Positions 1 to 7,378 of a stretch of 41,046 bases of DNA are shown in pieces; position 1 is the stretch's first letter, and each line of letters starts with the position of its first letter. The stretch comes from Lysobacterales bacterium. GTDB taxonomy: Bacteria > Pseudomonadota > Gammaproteobacteria > Xanthomonadales > S139-57. Both the position numbers and the translations under genes were made by a program. The notes under the pieces were generated by a model. That model had not been told where the DNA came from. It saw nothing but the letters and a program-made list of their open reading frames with translations, and did no database searches. Location of the stretch: positions 1-41,046 of the forward strand of contig WFUE01000062.1 of the NCBI GenBank assembly GCA_015485125.1, in the 5' to 3' direction.

Positions 1-300
1 ATCCTGGTTGGCGCCAGCCTGTACAGCGCTGGTACCGGCTATCTGGATGATACCGCCAACGATGCCCTCATCACTCTGCCCGCAGCCACGCGAGATACAC
101 GCAGCCGCAGTTTCGACCCCGGCAACGCCTCGGTACCGGCTGGCCAATACGATGTGCTGGTAGCCCTCTGGCTGGATGTGGATGAAGACGGCCAGATCAC
201 CTCGGTTGACGAACCCATGCAGACCTATCGACTGAATCAGGCCGTGCAAGTCAGCGACAACAGCGACCGGTTATTCGCAGACAGCTTTGAAGACTTTTGA
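1..300 (+). CDS. C-terminal end of an exported protein with FADSFEDF tail (partial)
   Basis: The reading frame is open from the first base and stops with TGA at 298-300, so the last 99 residues are visible and the N-terminus lies outside the window. The fragment looks like an extracellular beta-rich domain. It contains an acidic loop (LDVDEDGQITSVDE) that fits the spacing of an EF-hand or dockerin-type calcium loop (DxDxDGxIxxxDE). It ends in LFADSFEDF. A similar tail (VFTDGYEN) closes the subtilase at 21350-22789, and tails of the form IF.DGFE are common on exported proteins of Wenzhouxiangella and Xanthomonadales, so this is probably a secreted or surface protein. Enzyme class and full length cannot be judged. 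The fadI-fadJ-DUF885 genes converge on it, with 56 bp between stop codons and no obvious terminator hairpin. Confidence 0.75.
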   Translation: MLVGASLYSAGTGYLDDTANDALITLPAATRDTRSRSFDPGNASVPAGQYDVLVALWLDVDEDGQITSVDEPMQTYRLNQAVQVSDNSDRLFADSFEDF

Positions 301-356
301 GACAGGATTTAACAAGTCACTCGCAACCTGGCGCCGAGAAGGATAAGACCACCTGT

Positions 357-2189
357 TCATACCGTGTTTGCCTTCACTGCCTGACTGGCAATCCACCGGT
401 CTACCACCTTTTCGAGAATATCCAGCGGCATGGCACCATTTTTCAGCAGCACATCGTGGAAGGCGCGAATGTCGAAGGCGTCGCCCAGGGCTTCCCTGGC
501 ACGCTTACGTAATTCGAGAATCTTGAGCATGCCGATCTTGTAGGCGCAGGCCTGGCCCGGCATGACGATGTAGCGTTCCACCTCGGCAATGACATCCGAT
601 TCGGCCATGCCGGTATGCGCCAGCATGTAGTCTATGGCCTGCTCCCGGCTCCAGCGCTTGGCATGGATGCCGGTATCCACCACCAACCGAACCGCGCGGA
701 ACAGTTCAGCCTGCAGGCGGCCCAGGTTATCGTAGGGATCTTCAAGAAAACCAGCCTCCCAGGCCACCCGTTCCGCATACAGGGCCCAACCCTCGGCAAA
801 GGCCGGCATGGGCAGCATGCGGCGGAAGAACGGCAGGTCTTTCTGTTCCTGGGCGATGGCAATCTGGAAATGATGGCCGGGCACCGCCTCGTGATAGGCC
901 AGCGTGCGCATGCTGTATTTGGGCGTGGCCTTGATGTCGTAGAGGTTGGCGTAGAAGATGCCGGGGCGCGATCCATCCATGGCCGGCGCGTTGTAATAGG
1001 CGCCCGGTGCGGTTTTTTCCTTGAAGGCCGGCACTCGCTCCACTTTCACCCCGGCCTTGGGCATGACTGCGAACATGGGTGACAATCCGGCGCTGATTTC
1101 ATCGATGATGGCCTGATAGTCTTCCAGAATCTGCTGGCGACCTTCATCACTGTCGCTGTAGAGAAAACGGGATTCCTGGCCCAGCTGCTGCATGATCTGG
1201 CCGATGGGCTGCGTGGTGTCATAGCCCTCCTGTTGCAGAATGGCGCGCATTTCGCCTTCGATACGCGCCACTTCGTTCAGGCCAATCTGGTGAATTTCGT
1301 CCGGGTCCAGATCGGTGGTGGTCATCATTTTCAGGCTGAAGCGGTAGAAGGCATCCCCGTCCGGCAGTTTCCACACGCCGGCATCGGTGGTGGTTTTTGG
1401 CCGGACTGCCTTGAAATAGGCAATCAGCTTGCCATAGGCCGGATACACGCTGTCGTGAATTTGCCGCGCGGTCTCCGCTTTCAGGCTTTCCGCCTGCTTT
1501 CCTTCGATGCCGGCCTTGTCCAGCTTTTCGGCCATGGAACGGTAGAGGATATTTTCTTCCACGGGCTGGGCGACGAATTTCTCCATTTCCTCCAGCACCT
1601 TGTCCACCACGAAGGTGGGCGGAAGAATGCCCTTCTCCTCGCGGATTTTCAGGCCCTGGAGTACACCGTCGAATTTCCAGCCCACCTTGGACAGGCGGGT
1701 GTTGTAGTCTTCGGCATCGCCCACGGTTTCAATGGCGTGGGCGGATTCCATGAAGCTGGGAAAGTTGTTCTGCACGCCAAAAAGCTGGTTGACCGGATAG
1801 TTGTGCCAGCGCCAGCGGGTGCTGCCTTCTTCCATGGCGTCCATCATCCAGTTGGCGATATCGTAGGAAAGTTTCTCCTGTTCGGAGAGCTGATCGCGGT
1901 CGTAATCACGCAGATCGGCCATGATGGCCCGCATTTGCTTCAGGGAACGGTCACCGGCTGCCGGTGAGGCATCATCCAGATCATCCTGATGAAACTTGAT
2001 GCCGAACTGCTCCAGCATGTGAATCTGGGTCAGCATCTCCGGGCTTTGCAAAGCCAGTTTGAGAAAGGCACGATTGAGCGCCAGATTGTAGGATGGCAGA
2101 TGGACGTTCCAGAACCAGATACCCGCCCCGCCCAGCAAGACCAGCAGTACAACCCGCGCAAGCGCCAGACGCTTGAACCATTTCTTCAT
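357..2189 (-). CDS. Membrane-anchored DUF885 family protein (putative zinc metallopeptidase)
   Basis: A 610-residue protein with a single N-terminal hydrophobic segment (about residues 8-28) after a KKWFKR positive stretch, so the body probably sits in the periplasm anchored to the inner membrane, or is secreted. The family signature HEAVPGHH (residues 433-440) and the downstream AEGWALYAE (from about 465) match the HExxPGHH plus Glu arrangement of DUF885, a family related to M32/M3-like metallopeptidases; the substrate is unknown. The start ATG at 2187-2189 has AGAGGG seven bases upstream. It lies 100 bp downstream of fadJ on the same strand, after a strong hairpin at 2267-2282, so it may be read through from fadI-fadJ or have its own promoter. 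Length is normal for the family and no key residue appears to be missing. Confidence 0.85.
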   Translation of the reverse strand: MKKWFKRLALARVVLLVLLGGAGIWFWNVHLPSYNLALNRAFLKLALQSPEMLTQIHMLEQFGIKFHQDDLDDASPAAGDRSLKQMRAIMADLRDYDRDQLSEQEKLSYDIANWMMDAMEEGSTRWRWHNYPVNQLFGVQNNFPSFMESAHAIETVGDAEDYNTRLSKVGWKFDGVLQGLKIREEKGILPPTFVVDKVLEEMEKFVAQPVEENILYRSMAEKLDKAGIEGKQAESLKAETARQIHDSVYPAYGKLIAYFKAVRPKTTTDAGVWKLPDGDAFYRFSLKMMTTTDLDPDEIHQIGLNEVARIEGEMRAILQQEGYDTTQPIGQIMQQLGQESRFLYSDSDEGRQQILEDYQAIIDEISAGLSPMFAVMPKAGVKVERVPAFKEKTAPGAYYNAPAMDGSRPGIFYANLYDIKATPKYSMRTLAYHEAVPGHHFQIAIAQEQKDLPFFRRMLPMPAFAEGWALYAERVAWEAGFLEDPYDNLGRLQAELFRAVRLVVDTGIHAKRWSREQAIDYMLAHTGMAESDVIAEVERYIVMPGQACAYKIGMLKILELRKRAREALGDAFDIRAFHDVLLKNGAMPLDILEKVVDRWIASQAVKANTV

Positions 2190-2266
2190 CTCATGCCCTC
2201 TTCCGGAATCCAGCCTGGATCATGGCAGCTTTGCCCGAAGAGGACATGAGCAGAAAGTCATGGACA

Positions 2267-2282
2267 CGGCCCGAACGGGCCG
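2267..2282 (-). other. GC-rich hairpin with GAAC loop after fadJ
   Basis: On the minus strand a self-complementary CGGCCCGTTCGGGCCG follows the fadJ stop codon by about 8 bases; flanking CAC/GTG could extend the stem with a two-base bulge. No U-tract follows, so it is not a standard intrinsic terminator. It may stabilise the fadJ mRNA 3' end or act with Rho. A near-identical element follows fliC at 8885-8900. Confidence 0.5.
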
Positions 2283-2289
2283 CGTGGGC

Positions 2290-4395
2290 TTATTGCGGGT
2301 GAAAGCGCTGCTGCTTTTCCGCCATCTCTACCAGCAGGTCAGCCGGACGGAAACGGGCGCCGAAGCGCTGTTCAAAGCCCTGGATGCGTTGCAGCAGCAT
2401 GGCGGCACCTATGTGATCCACCCAGGCAAAGGGTCCGCCGCGAAATGGTGGAAAACCCAGACCCAGAATGGCGGCCACATCACCGTCTTCCGCTGATTGC
2501 AAAATACCTTCCTGCAAGCAGTAGATGGCCTCGTTTACCATGACCGCCGCCAGCCGCCATTGCCAGTCGCTCTGGTCGGGGTTGCTGTTGGCTTCCGGAA
2601 AAAAGCGCTGGAGCGCCGGGTTGGGGCGCTTGCGTCCACGCTTGGGATAGAGGTAGAACCCCTTGCCATTCTTGCGGCCCAAAAGCCCCTGGGCTTCCAT
2701 TTTTTGCAGGGTATCCCGCCCTTCGATGCCGCGCGCGGCGAACAGTTCGGTGAGTTTGCCCCGGCCGATATGGGCACCCACATCGATGCCCACTTCGTCC
2801 ATCAGGGCCACCGGCCCCACCGGAAAACCCCAGGCTTTCATCGCCCGGTCCAGCGCGTCCACCGGCACGCCTTCGGCCAGCAATTCCAGTGCTTCATTCA
2901 TGTAGGCGGCCAGTATGCGCGTGGTGTAGAAGCCGGGGCCGTCCCGCACCACTACCGGTGTCTTGCCCTGGCGAATACCCACATCAATGGCCGCGGCCTG
3001 TACTTCCGGGGCCGTCTGCTCGGTGATGATGATCTCCAGCAGGGGCATTTTGGGTACCGGCGAGAAATAGTGCATGCCGATGATCTGCTCGGGCCGCCGG
3101 CTGGCGGCGGCAATGTCGGCAATGGGCAGGGAGGAAGTATTGCTGGCGATCCAGGCTTTCTCCGGCAGGGCTGCTTCCAGTTCCGCCACCACCTTGCGCT
3201 TGATGTCCAGATCTTCGAACACGGCTTCAATCACCATATCGCAATGGCGCAGGTCCTGAACCTCCACCGTGGGGTGGACGCGAGACAGCAATTCATCACG
3301 GCGAAAATCACTGATGATGCGGCGCTTGACCTTGCGGCCCAGATCCTGCCACAGGCGTTTCAGCCCCGCAGCCAGTCGCGCATGGTCCAGATCCCGCAGC
3401 ACCACTTGCATGCCCTTTTCGATGGAAACCTCGGCAATGCCGGTGCCCATGAAGCCCGCACCCAGCATGCCCAGTTTCTCCACCGGCTGAAAAGAGACTT
3501 TCAGCGGATTGTGCTTGCGTGCCTGCATGGCCAGAAACAGCCGCACCAGATAGCGGTGGGCATCGCTGGCGTGCAGCTCGGCAAAGGCGCGACCTTCTGC
3601 CTTAAGGCCGGCTTCCAGCCCTTCGTCCAGCCCGGTTTGCAGCACTTCGAGAATTTTCAACGGTGCCGGGTAGTGGCCGCCGGTTTTCTTCAACACGGTC
3701 TTGCGGGCCTGCGCCAGCAGCAGGTGCCGGCCCGCGGGTGTGGCCGTCAGTACCCGTTGCCACAAAGGCAGGCGTGCGGGCTTGCTGCGCCGCCCTTCCC
3801 TCGCTGCGGCGACAGCTGCCTGCAACAGGCCCGGCGGATGGATCAATTCATCCACCAACCCGGCCCGACGAGCGGGCCGCGGATAGATGTTCTTGCCGGT
3901 CAACAGCAAATCCAGCGCCTTCACCAGGCCGATCTGCCGCGGCAGGCGGGTGGTGCCGCCACCACCGGGCAGCAGGCCCAGCTTGATTTCCGGCAGACCC
4001 AGCACGGTCTTGTCTCCAGTACTGGCGATGCGGTAGTGACAGGCCAGCGCCACTTCCAACCCGCCCCCCAGGGCGGCACCGTGGATGGCGGCCACCACCG
4101 GCTTGTTCAACCGTTGCAGCCGCAACAACAGGGCATTGCCCTGCTCGCTCAAGGCCCGGGCTTCTTCCGAACTTTTCATGCGGGTAAATGCTTCGATATC
4201 CGCGCCGGCGATAAAGGTATCGGCCTTGCGAGAGATCAAAACCGCCCCATGGATGCTGTCGTCCTGCTCCAGCTTGTCCAGCAGCGACTCGAACTCGCCC
4301 AGCATGCGGGCGGAAAGGGTATTGACCTTGCTGTCGGGCTGATCCAGCCAGATGACGGCAATCTCATCCTGCTGTTCGATTTCAAAATATGCCAT
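2290..4395 (-). CDS. fadJ: Multifunctional fatty-acid oxidation protein FadJ (enoyl-CoA hydratase / 3-hydroxyacyl-CoA dehydrogenase)
   Basis: A 701-residue cytosolic alpha subunit of the beta-oxidation complex, close to the 714 residues of E. coli FadJ. The N-terminal crotonase domain (about 1-190) carries the oxyanion-hole segment IHGAALGGGLEVALA and the catalytic-Glu segment LPEIKLGLLPGGGG. The dehydrogenase Rossmann fold starts at about residue 306 with LGAGFMGTGIA, followed by the C-terminal domains with DGPGFYTTRI and WGFPVGPVALMDEVG. It hydrates trans-2-enoyl-CoA and oxidises L-3-hydroxyacyl-CoA with NAD. Its ATG is 14 bases after the fadI stop codon, so the two are almost certainly cotranscribed and form the trifunctional hetero-oligomer. 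The fadI-fadJ order and the thiolase type favour FadJ over FadB. Confidence 0.93.
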   Translation of the reverse strand: MAYFEIEQQDEIAVIWLDQPDSKVNTLSARMLGEFESLLDKLEQDDSIHGAVLISRKADTFIAGADIEAFTRMKSSEEARALSEQGNALLLRLQRLNKPVVAAIHGAALGGGLEVALACHYRIASTGDKTVLGLPEIKLGLLPGGGGTTRLPRQIGLVKALDLLLTGKNIYPRPARRAGLVDELIHPPGLLQAAVAAAREGRRSKPARLPLWQRVLTATPAGRHLLLAQARKTVLKKTGGHYPAPLKILEVLQTGLDEGLEAGLKAEGRAFAELHASDAHRYLVRLFLAMQARKHNPLKVSFQPVEKLGMLGAGFMGTGIAEVSIEKGMQVVLRDLDHARLAAGLKRLWQDLGRKVKRRIISDFRRDELLSRVHPTVEVQDLRHCDMVIEAVFEDLDIKRKVVAELEAALPEKAWIASNTSSLPIADIAAASRRPEQIIGMHYFSPVPKMPLLEIIITEQTAPEVQAAAIDVGIRQGKTPVVVRDGPGFYTTRILAAYMNEALELLAEGVPVDALDRAMKAWGFPVGPVALMDEVGIDVGAHIGRGKLTELFAARGIEGRDTLQKMEAQGLLGRKNGKGFYLYPKRGRKRPNPALQRFFPEANSNPDQSDWQWRLAAVMVNEAIYCLQEGILQSAEDGDVAAILGLGFPPFRGGPFAWVDHIGAAMLLQRIQGFEQRFGARFRPADLLVEMAEKQQRFHPQ

Positions 4396-4409
4396 GCCGC
4401 TTCTCCCGC

Positions 4410-5693
4410 TCAGATTCGTTCAATCAGGATGGCGCTACCCAGGCCACCGGCGGCACAGGCGGCCACCAGTGCAAACTGGCCATCTTCCTGATGCAGGCGA
4501 TGGGCCGCAGTCGTCACCAGACGCGCGCCGGTGGCACCAAAGGGATGACCCAGAGAAAGGGAGCCACCGCCGGTGTTGAGCTTTTCCAAGGGAATCTCAC
4601 CCACGGGCTGATCCAGACCCAGCCGCTCCTGGGCAAACTTTCGTGATTGCAAGGCGGCCAGGTTGGCCAGCACTTGCCCGGCGAAGGCTTCGTGCAGCTC
4701 GAAGACATCGATATCGCTCAGCGTCAGCTTCTGCCGGGCCAGCAGCCTGGGGATGGCATAGGCCGGACCCAGCAGCAGCTCTCCACGGGGATTCTGACCG
4801 GTATAGACATAATCCACGATTCTTGCCAATGGCCGATAGCCCTTGCGCTGGGCCTGGCCGGCAGACATCAGCGCCACGGCGGAAGCGCCGTCGGTCAATG
4901 GCGAGGCATTGCCCGCCGTCACCGTGCCGTGGGGCTTGACGAATACCGGCTTGAGGCCCGCCAGCTTTTCCATGCTGGTATCGGCGCGAAAGGTATTATC
5001 CTCCGCCAGCACGCGGAAGTGCGGCGGCGGACTGATGGTGAGTACTTGTTCGGCCAGCCGGCCCTCGGCCCAGGCCTGTGCGGCCAGTTGGTGGGAACGC
5101 ATGGCGTAGGCGTCCTGTTCTTCCCGGCTGATGCCAAATTCCGCAGCCAGCTGATCGGCATCCTCGCCCATGGTCAGGCCGGTGGAAAACTCCGCTACCG
5201 CCGGCTGTTGCGGTTTGAGTTCGGACAGACGAAAACCCTTGAAGATCTTCAACAAATCCGCCGGGCCTTTCGCCTTGGGCAAGGCCATGAGACGCTTGCG
5301 GAAAGCCTTGCTGAAACCAATAGGCGTGTCACTCATGACTTCCACGCCGCCGGCCACCACGGTTTCGGCATGACCGGTCATGATCTGGTCACAGGCGTTG
5401 GTGATGGCACGGTTGGAGGAAATACAGGCCTGGGTCACGGTGTAGGCTGGAGTGCTGACGGCAAAACCGGCACCCAGCATGGCATCGCGTGCCACATTGC
5501 TGGTGGCCACATTGCTGATGACGGTGCCCATGATGACTTGATCTGGCGGGTTCTCATCCAGCGCCAGCTTTTCCTTCAGACCCTTGAGCGCCAGACGGGC
5601 CAGATCATAGGAACGCAAATCCGCATATTCGCTGGATATGCGACAAAAAGGGGTTCTGACCCCGTCCACCAGCACCACCTTGCGGTTACTCAT
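4410..5693 (-). CDS. fadI: 3-ketoacyl-CoA thiolase FadI (acetyl-CoA C-acyltransferase)
   Basis: A 427-residue thiolase (E. coli FadI is 436) that cleaves 3-ketoacyl-CoA to acetyl-CoA and a shortened acyl-CoA. The nucleophilic cysteine is in TQACISSNRA (about residue 90). The second half carries the HEAFAGQ motif, GHPFGATGARL and the C-terminal CAAGGLGSA with the second catalytic cysteine. The sequence follows FadI rather than FadA across VRTPF, STGLTMGEDADQLA and LLGPA. The start at 5693 has GAGGTGAGG just upstream. It is the first gene of the fadI-fadJ unit. A -10 candidate and an adjoining inverted repeat lie immediately upstream (5710-5733), suggesting repressor control. Confidence 0.93.
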   Translation of the reverse strand: MSNRKVVLVDGVRTPFCRISSEYADLRSYDLARLALKGLKEKLALDENPPDQVIMGTVISNVATSNVARDAMLGAGFAVSTPAYTVTQACISSNRAITNACDQIMTGHAETVVAGGVEVMSDTPIGFSKAFRKRLMALPKAKGPADLLKIFKGFRLSELKPQQPAVAEFSTGLTMGEDADQLAAEFGISREEQDAYAMRSHQLAAQAWAEGRLAEQVLTISPPPHFRVLAEDNTFRADTSMEKLAGLKPVFVKPHGTVTAGNASPLTDGASAVALMSAGQAQRKGYRPLARIVDYVYTGQNPRGELLLGPAYAIPRLLARQKLTLSDIDVFELHEAFAGQVLANLAALQSRKFAQERLGLDQPVGEIPLEKLNTGGGSLSLGHPFGATGARLVTTAAHRLHQEDGQFALVAACAAGGLGSAILIERI

Positions 5694-5709
5694 GCCTCAC
5701 CTCGGTTGA

Positions 5710-5733
5710 CCATACGCTTGAGTATGGATTATG
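5710..5733 (-). promoter_or_regulatory. Candidate fadI promoter -10 with adjoining palindromic operator
   Basis: Read on the minus strand, CATAAT (5728-5733) resembles a -10 box. It is followed directly by CCATAC-TCAAGC-GTATGG (5710-5727), a perfect 6-bp inverted repeat with a 6-base spacer ending 17 bases before the fadI start. A palindrome at the transcription start is where a TetR- or GntR-type repressor would act, and fatty-acid oxidation genes are commonly controlled by FadR/PsrA-type repressors. It matches neither the E. coli FadR consensus nor the PsrA GAAAC/GTTTC half-sites closely, so the regulator is unassigned. The -35 region is weak. Confidence 0.4.
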
Positions 5734-5763
5734 CACAAAAAAACGCCACTGTGCCAGCCATCA

Positions 5764-5982
5764 TCAGTAATGGGGCGGGATTTCATCCTCCGGGCTGCCC
5801 TGTACAGCAGCCGGTGCCTGTTCCTTCATCGCCTTGAGCCAATCCAGCATCTGTTGCTGGGCCTGGCGCAGTGCATCCAGCTCCTGCCCCTGGCGATACA
5901 GGGCAAGATTGAGGCTTTGCATTTCGTCATCCATCTGTGCCAGTCGGGTTTCCAACCGTTCCAGTCTTTCTTCGGCTTGCAT
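5764..5982 (-). CDS. slyX: SlyX family protein
   Basis: A 72-residue, strongly coiled-coil acidic protein (leucine heptads through about residues 4-50) ending in the family's hallmark tail EDEIPPHY. SlyX is a small cytosolic protein of unknown molecular function, widespread in gammaproteobacteria; the length is typical. The ATG at 5980-5982 has AGGAG nine bases upstream. It is transcribed divergently from efpL across 62 bp and lies upstream of fadI on the same strand, separated by 70 bp that contain the fadI promoter candidate. Confidence 0.9.
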   Translation of the reverse strand: MQAEERLERLETRLAQMDDEMQSLNLALYRQGQELDALRQAQQQMLDWLKAMKEQAPAAVQGSPEDEIPPHY

Positions 5983-6044
5983 GGGGGAGTGCTCCTGTTG
6001 AATGCGGTTCTATATACTATGCGTTTTTTTCATGGAGTAGCGAC

Positions 6045-6611
6045 ATGCCCAAGGCATCCGATCTGAAACGCAATCAGGTGGTGGAAGTGGATGGTCAGCC
6101 CATGATGGTACTGCAGGTGGAAACCCAGAGCCCTTCCGCACGCGGTGCCACCACCCTGTACAAGACCACACTGCGCAATGTGACTACCGGCCAGCGCACG
6201 CAGAAGAACTTCAAGGGCGATGATTTTCTGCCGGATGTGGACGCGGTGCGCAAGGATTTGCAGTTCAGCTATCGCGATGGTAATGACTGCGTATTCATGG
6301 CGCTGGATGATTACGCCCAGTACCCGTTGTCGGAAGAGGCGCTGGGCGACGATGCCGCCTGGCTGAGCGAAGGCATGGAAGGGTTGACGGGGATGTTGAT
6401 CGACGACCAGCTGGTGGCCGTGGAGCTGCCGCAGCATGTGGAAGCGGAAGTGGTGGAAACCCAGCCCAGCATGAAAGGTGCCACCGCCACCAAAAGTTAC
6501 AAGCCGGCAAAGCTGGACAATGGTATCGAAGTAGGTGTTCCCGATTACATCGAAAGCGGGGAGCGGATTCGGGTCAACACCCAGACGCGTAAGTTCGCCT
6601 CGCGGGCCTGA
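6045..6611 (+). CDS. efpL: Elongation factor P-like protein EfpL (YeiP)
   Basis: A 188-residue three-domain EF-P paralogue (KOW-like domain I, two OB folds) that enters the ribosome to relieve stalling on proline-rich and some other difficult sequences. The tip of domain I reads SPSARGATTLYK (residues 29-40), with arginine at position 33 as in E. coli YeiP/EfpL. Canonical EF-P carries a modified lysine in a shorter loop, so this is EfpL and no modification enzyme is implied. Later landmarks are FKGDDFLPDVD, VELPQHVEAEVVETQPSMKGATA and the C-terminal ESGERIRVNTQTRKF. I chose the start at 6045 because GGAG lies seven bases upstream and the N-terminus aligns with E. coli YeiP; earlier in-frame codons would add non-homologous residues. 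A TATACT at 6013-6018 may be its -10 box. Confidence 0.95.
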   Translation: MPKASDLKRNQVVEVDGQPMMVLQVETQSPSARGATTLYKTTLRNVTTGQRTQKNFKGDDFLPDVDAVRKDLQFSYRDGNDCVFMALDDYAQYPLSEEALGDDAAWLSEGMEGLTGMLIDDQLVAVELPQHVEAEVVETQPSMKGATATKSYKPAKLDNGIEVGVPDYIESGERIRVNTQTRKFASRA

Positions 6612-6626
6612 AGCCGGCTTTTTGTA

Positions 6627-6968
6627 CTAGCGATTCTGCTGAGCTGCTTCGGTGTTTTCCAGATAGGCCTTTGCTGCCTGCAGGTTGCGCTGCAGATCAC
6701 GCGCCGACTGGCGCATATCTGTCAGCGCATCCTGAACCTGATGTACGGCTTGTTGATTCAGTTGCTGCACTTCTTCTGCCAGCACGCGGGCCTGCGCCTG
6801 TTCATCGGTTGAAAACCCGGATTCGAAGGCCTGCTTCAGCGCATCCATTCGTTCCTGATCCAGTTGCTGCATGCCAGCCCAGTCTTTCAGCCGAGCCCGT
6901 TCCAACAGTTTGTGCGATAACAATACGGCCTGTTGCAGGCTTTCCAGTGCCGAAGTGTCGCCCTTCAC
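6627..6968 (-). CDS. fliT: Probable flagellar export chaperone FliT
   Basis: A 113-residue, all-helical, glutamine- and alanine-rich protein with no membrane segment. Its sequence is weakly conserved, as FliT proteins usually are, so the call rests mainly on position: its ATG overlaps the fliS stop codon (ATGA, 6965-6968), giving the usual fliD-fliS-fliT order. FliT binds the cap protein FliD before export and in enterics also binds FlhDC. In this organism only the FliD chaperone role can be inferred. efpL converges on it, with 15 bp between the stop codons. Confidence 0.7.
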   Translation of the reverse strand: MKGDTSALESLQQAVLLSHKLLERARLKDWAGMQQLDQERMDALKQAFESGFSTDEQAQARVLAEEVQQLNQQAVHQVQDALTDMRQSARDLQRNLQAAKAYLENTEAAQQNR

Positions 6969-7369
6969 GCGCCCTCCGCTGCTTCCTGTTTCAGTTTATC
7001 CGGCACCTGATCCCAAGCGGTCTTGATTTCCACCATCAGGTCGCGCACCTCATCCAGCATGGCAGGATCATTATGCAGATTGGCCTCGGTCAGGCGGATC
7101 TTGAAGTAGTTGTAGAGCCCATCCAGCTGCTGGGCAATTTCACCGCCCTGCTCGAAATCCAGACTCTCCTGCAAGCCGGCAGCAATCATGATGGCCTTCT
7201 TGATATGTTCGTTCTTTTGCTCGATTTCCTTGTGCTCCATGGCGCCACGGGCATGAGCCACATGTTCGAGAAAACGCTGCATCAGTAGCTGAACAATGCG
7301 GTGCGGATTGGCGAAATCCACTTCACCGGTATTGACCTGGCGATATTGGTGAATGGCAGAGTTCATCAT
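6965..7369 (-). CDS. fliS: Flagellar export chaperone FliS
   Basis: A 134-residue four-helix-bundle protein; FliS binds the C-terminal disordered region of flagellin in the cytosol and stops it polymerising before export. The N-terminus (MMNSAIHQYRQVNTGEVDFANPH) and the following VQLLMQRFLEHVAHARGAM segment are diagnostic, with the conserved tyrosine near residue 10 and an L-Y-NYFKIRL segment around residues 94-101. It lies 9 bp after the fliD stop codon and overlaps fliT by four bases, so translation is probably coupled along fliD-fliS-fliT. Confidence 0.92.
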   Translation of the reverse strand: MMNSAIHQYRQVNTGEVDFANPHRIVQLLMQRFLEHVAHARGAMEHKEIEQKNEHIKKAIMIAAGLQESLDFEQGGEIAQQLDGLYNYFKIRLTEANLHNDPAMLDEVRDLMVEIKTAWDQVPDKLKQEAAEGA

Positions 7370-7378
7370 TCAGGCTCC

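Noticed and set aside
2497-4491. Long open frame (664 codons) antisense to fadJ
   Set aside because: It mirrors the GC-rich codon pattern of fadJ, shows His/Gln-rich low-complexity sequence and has no family features.
5735-5760. T-run downstream of slyX (minus strand) as intrinsic terminator
   Set aside because: Seven Ts are present but there is no stable stem directly before them; the only pairing (GCACA/TGTGC) spans the T-run itself.
6600-6620. GAAGCCGGCTTTTTG after efpL as a terminator
   Set aside because: The possible stem is short, has no proper loop or overlaps the stop codon; support is too weak for a feature.
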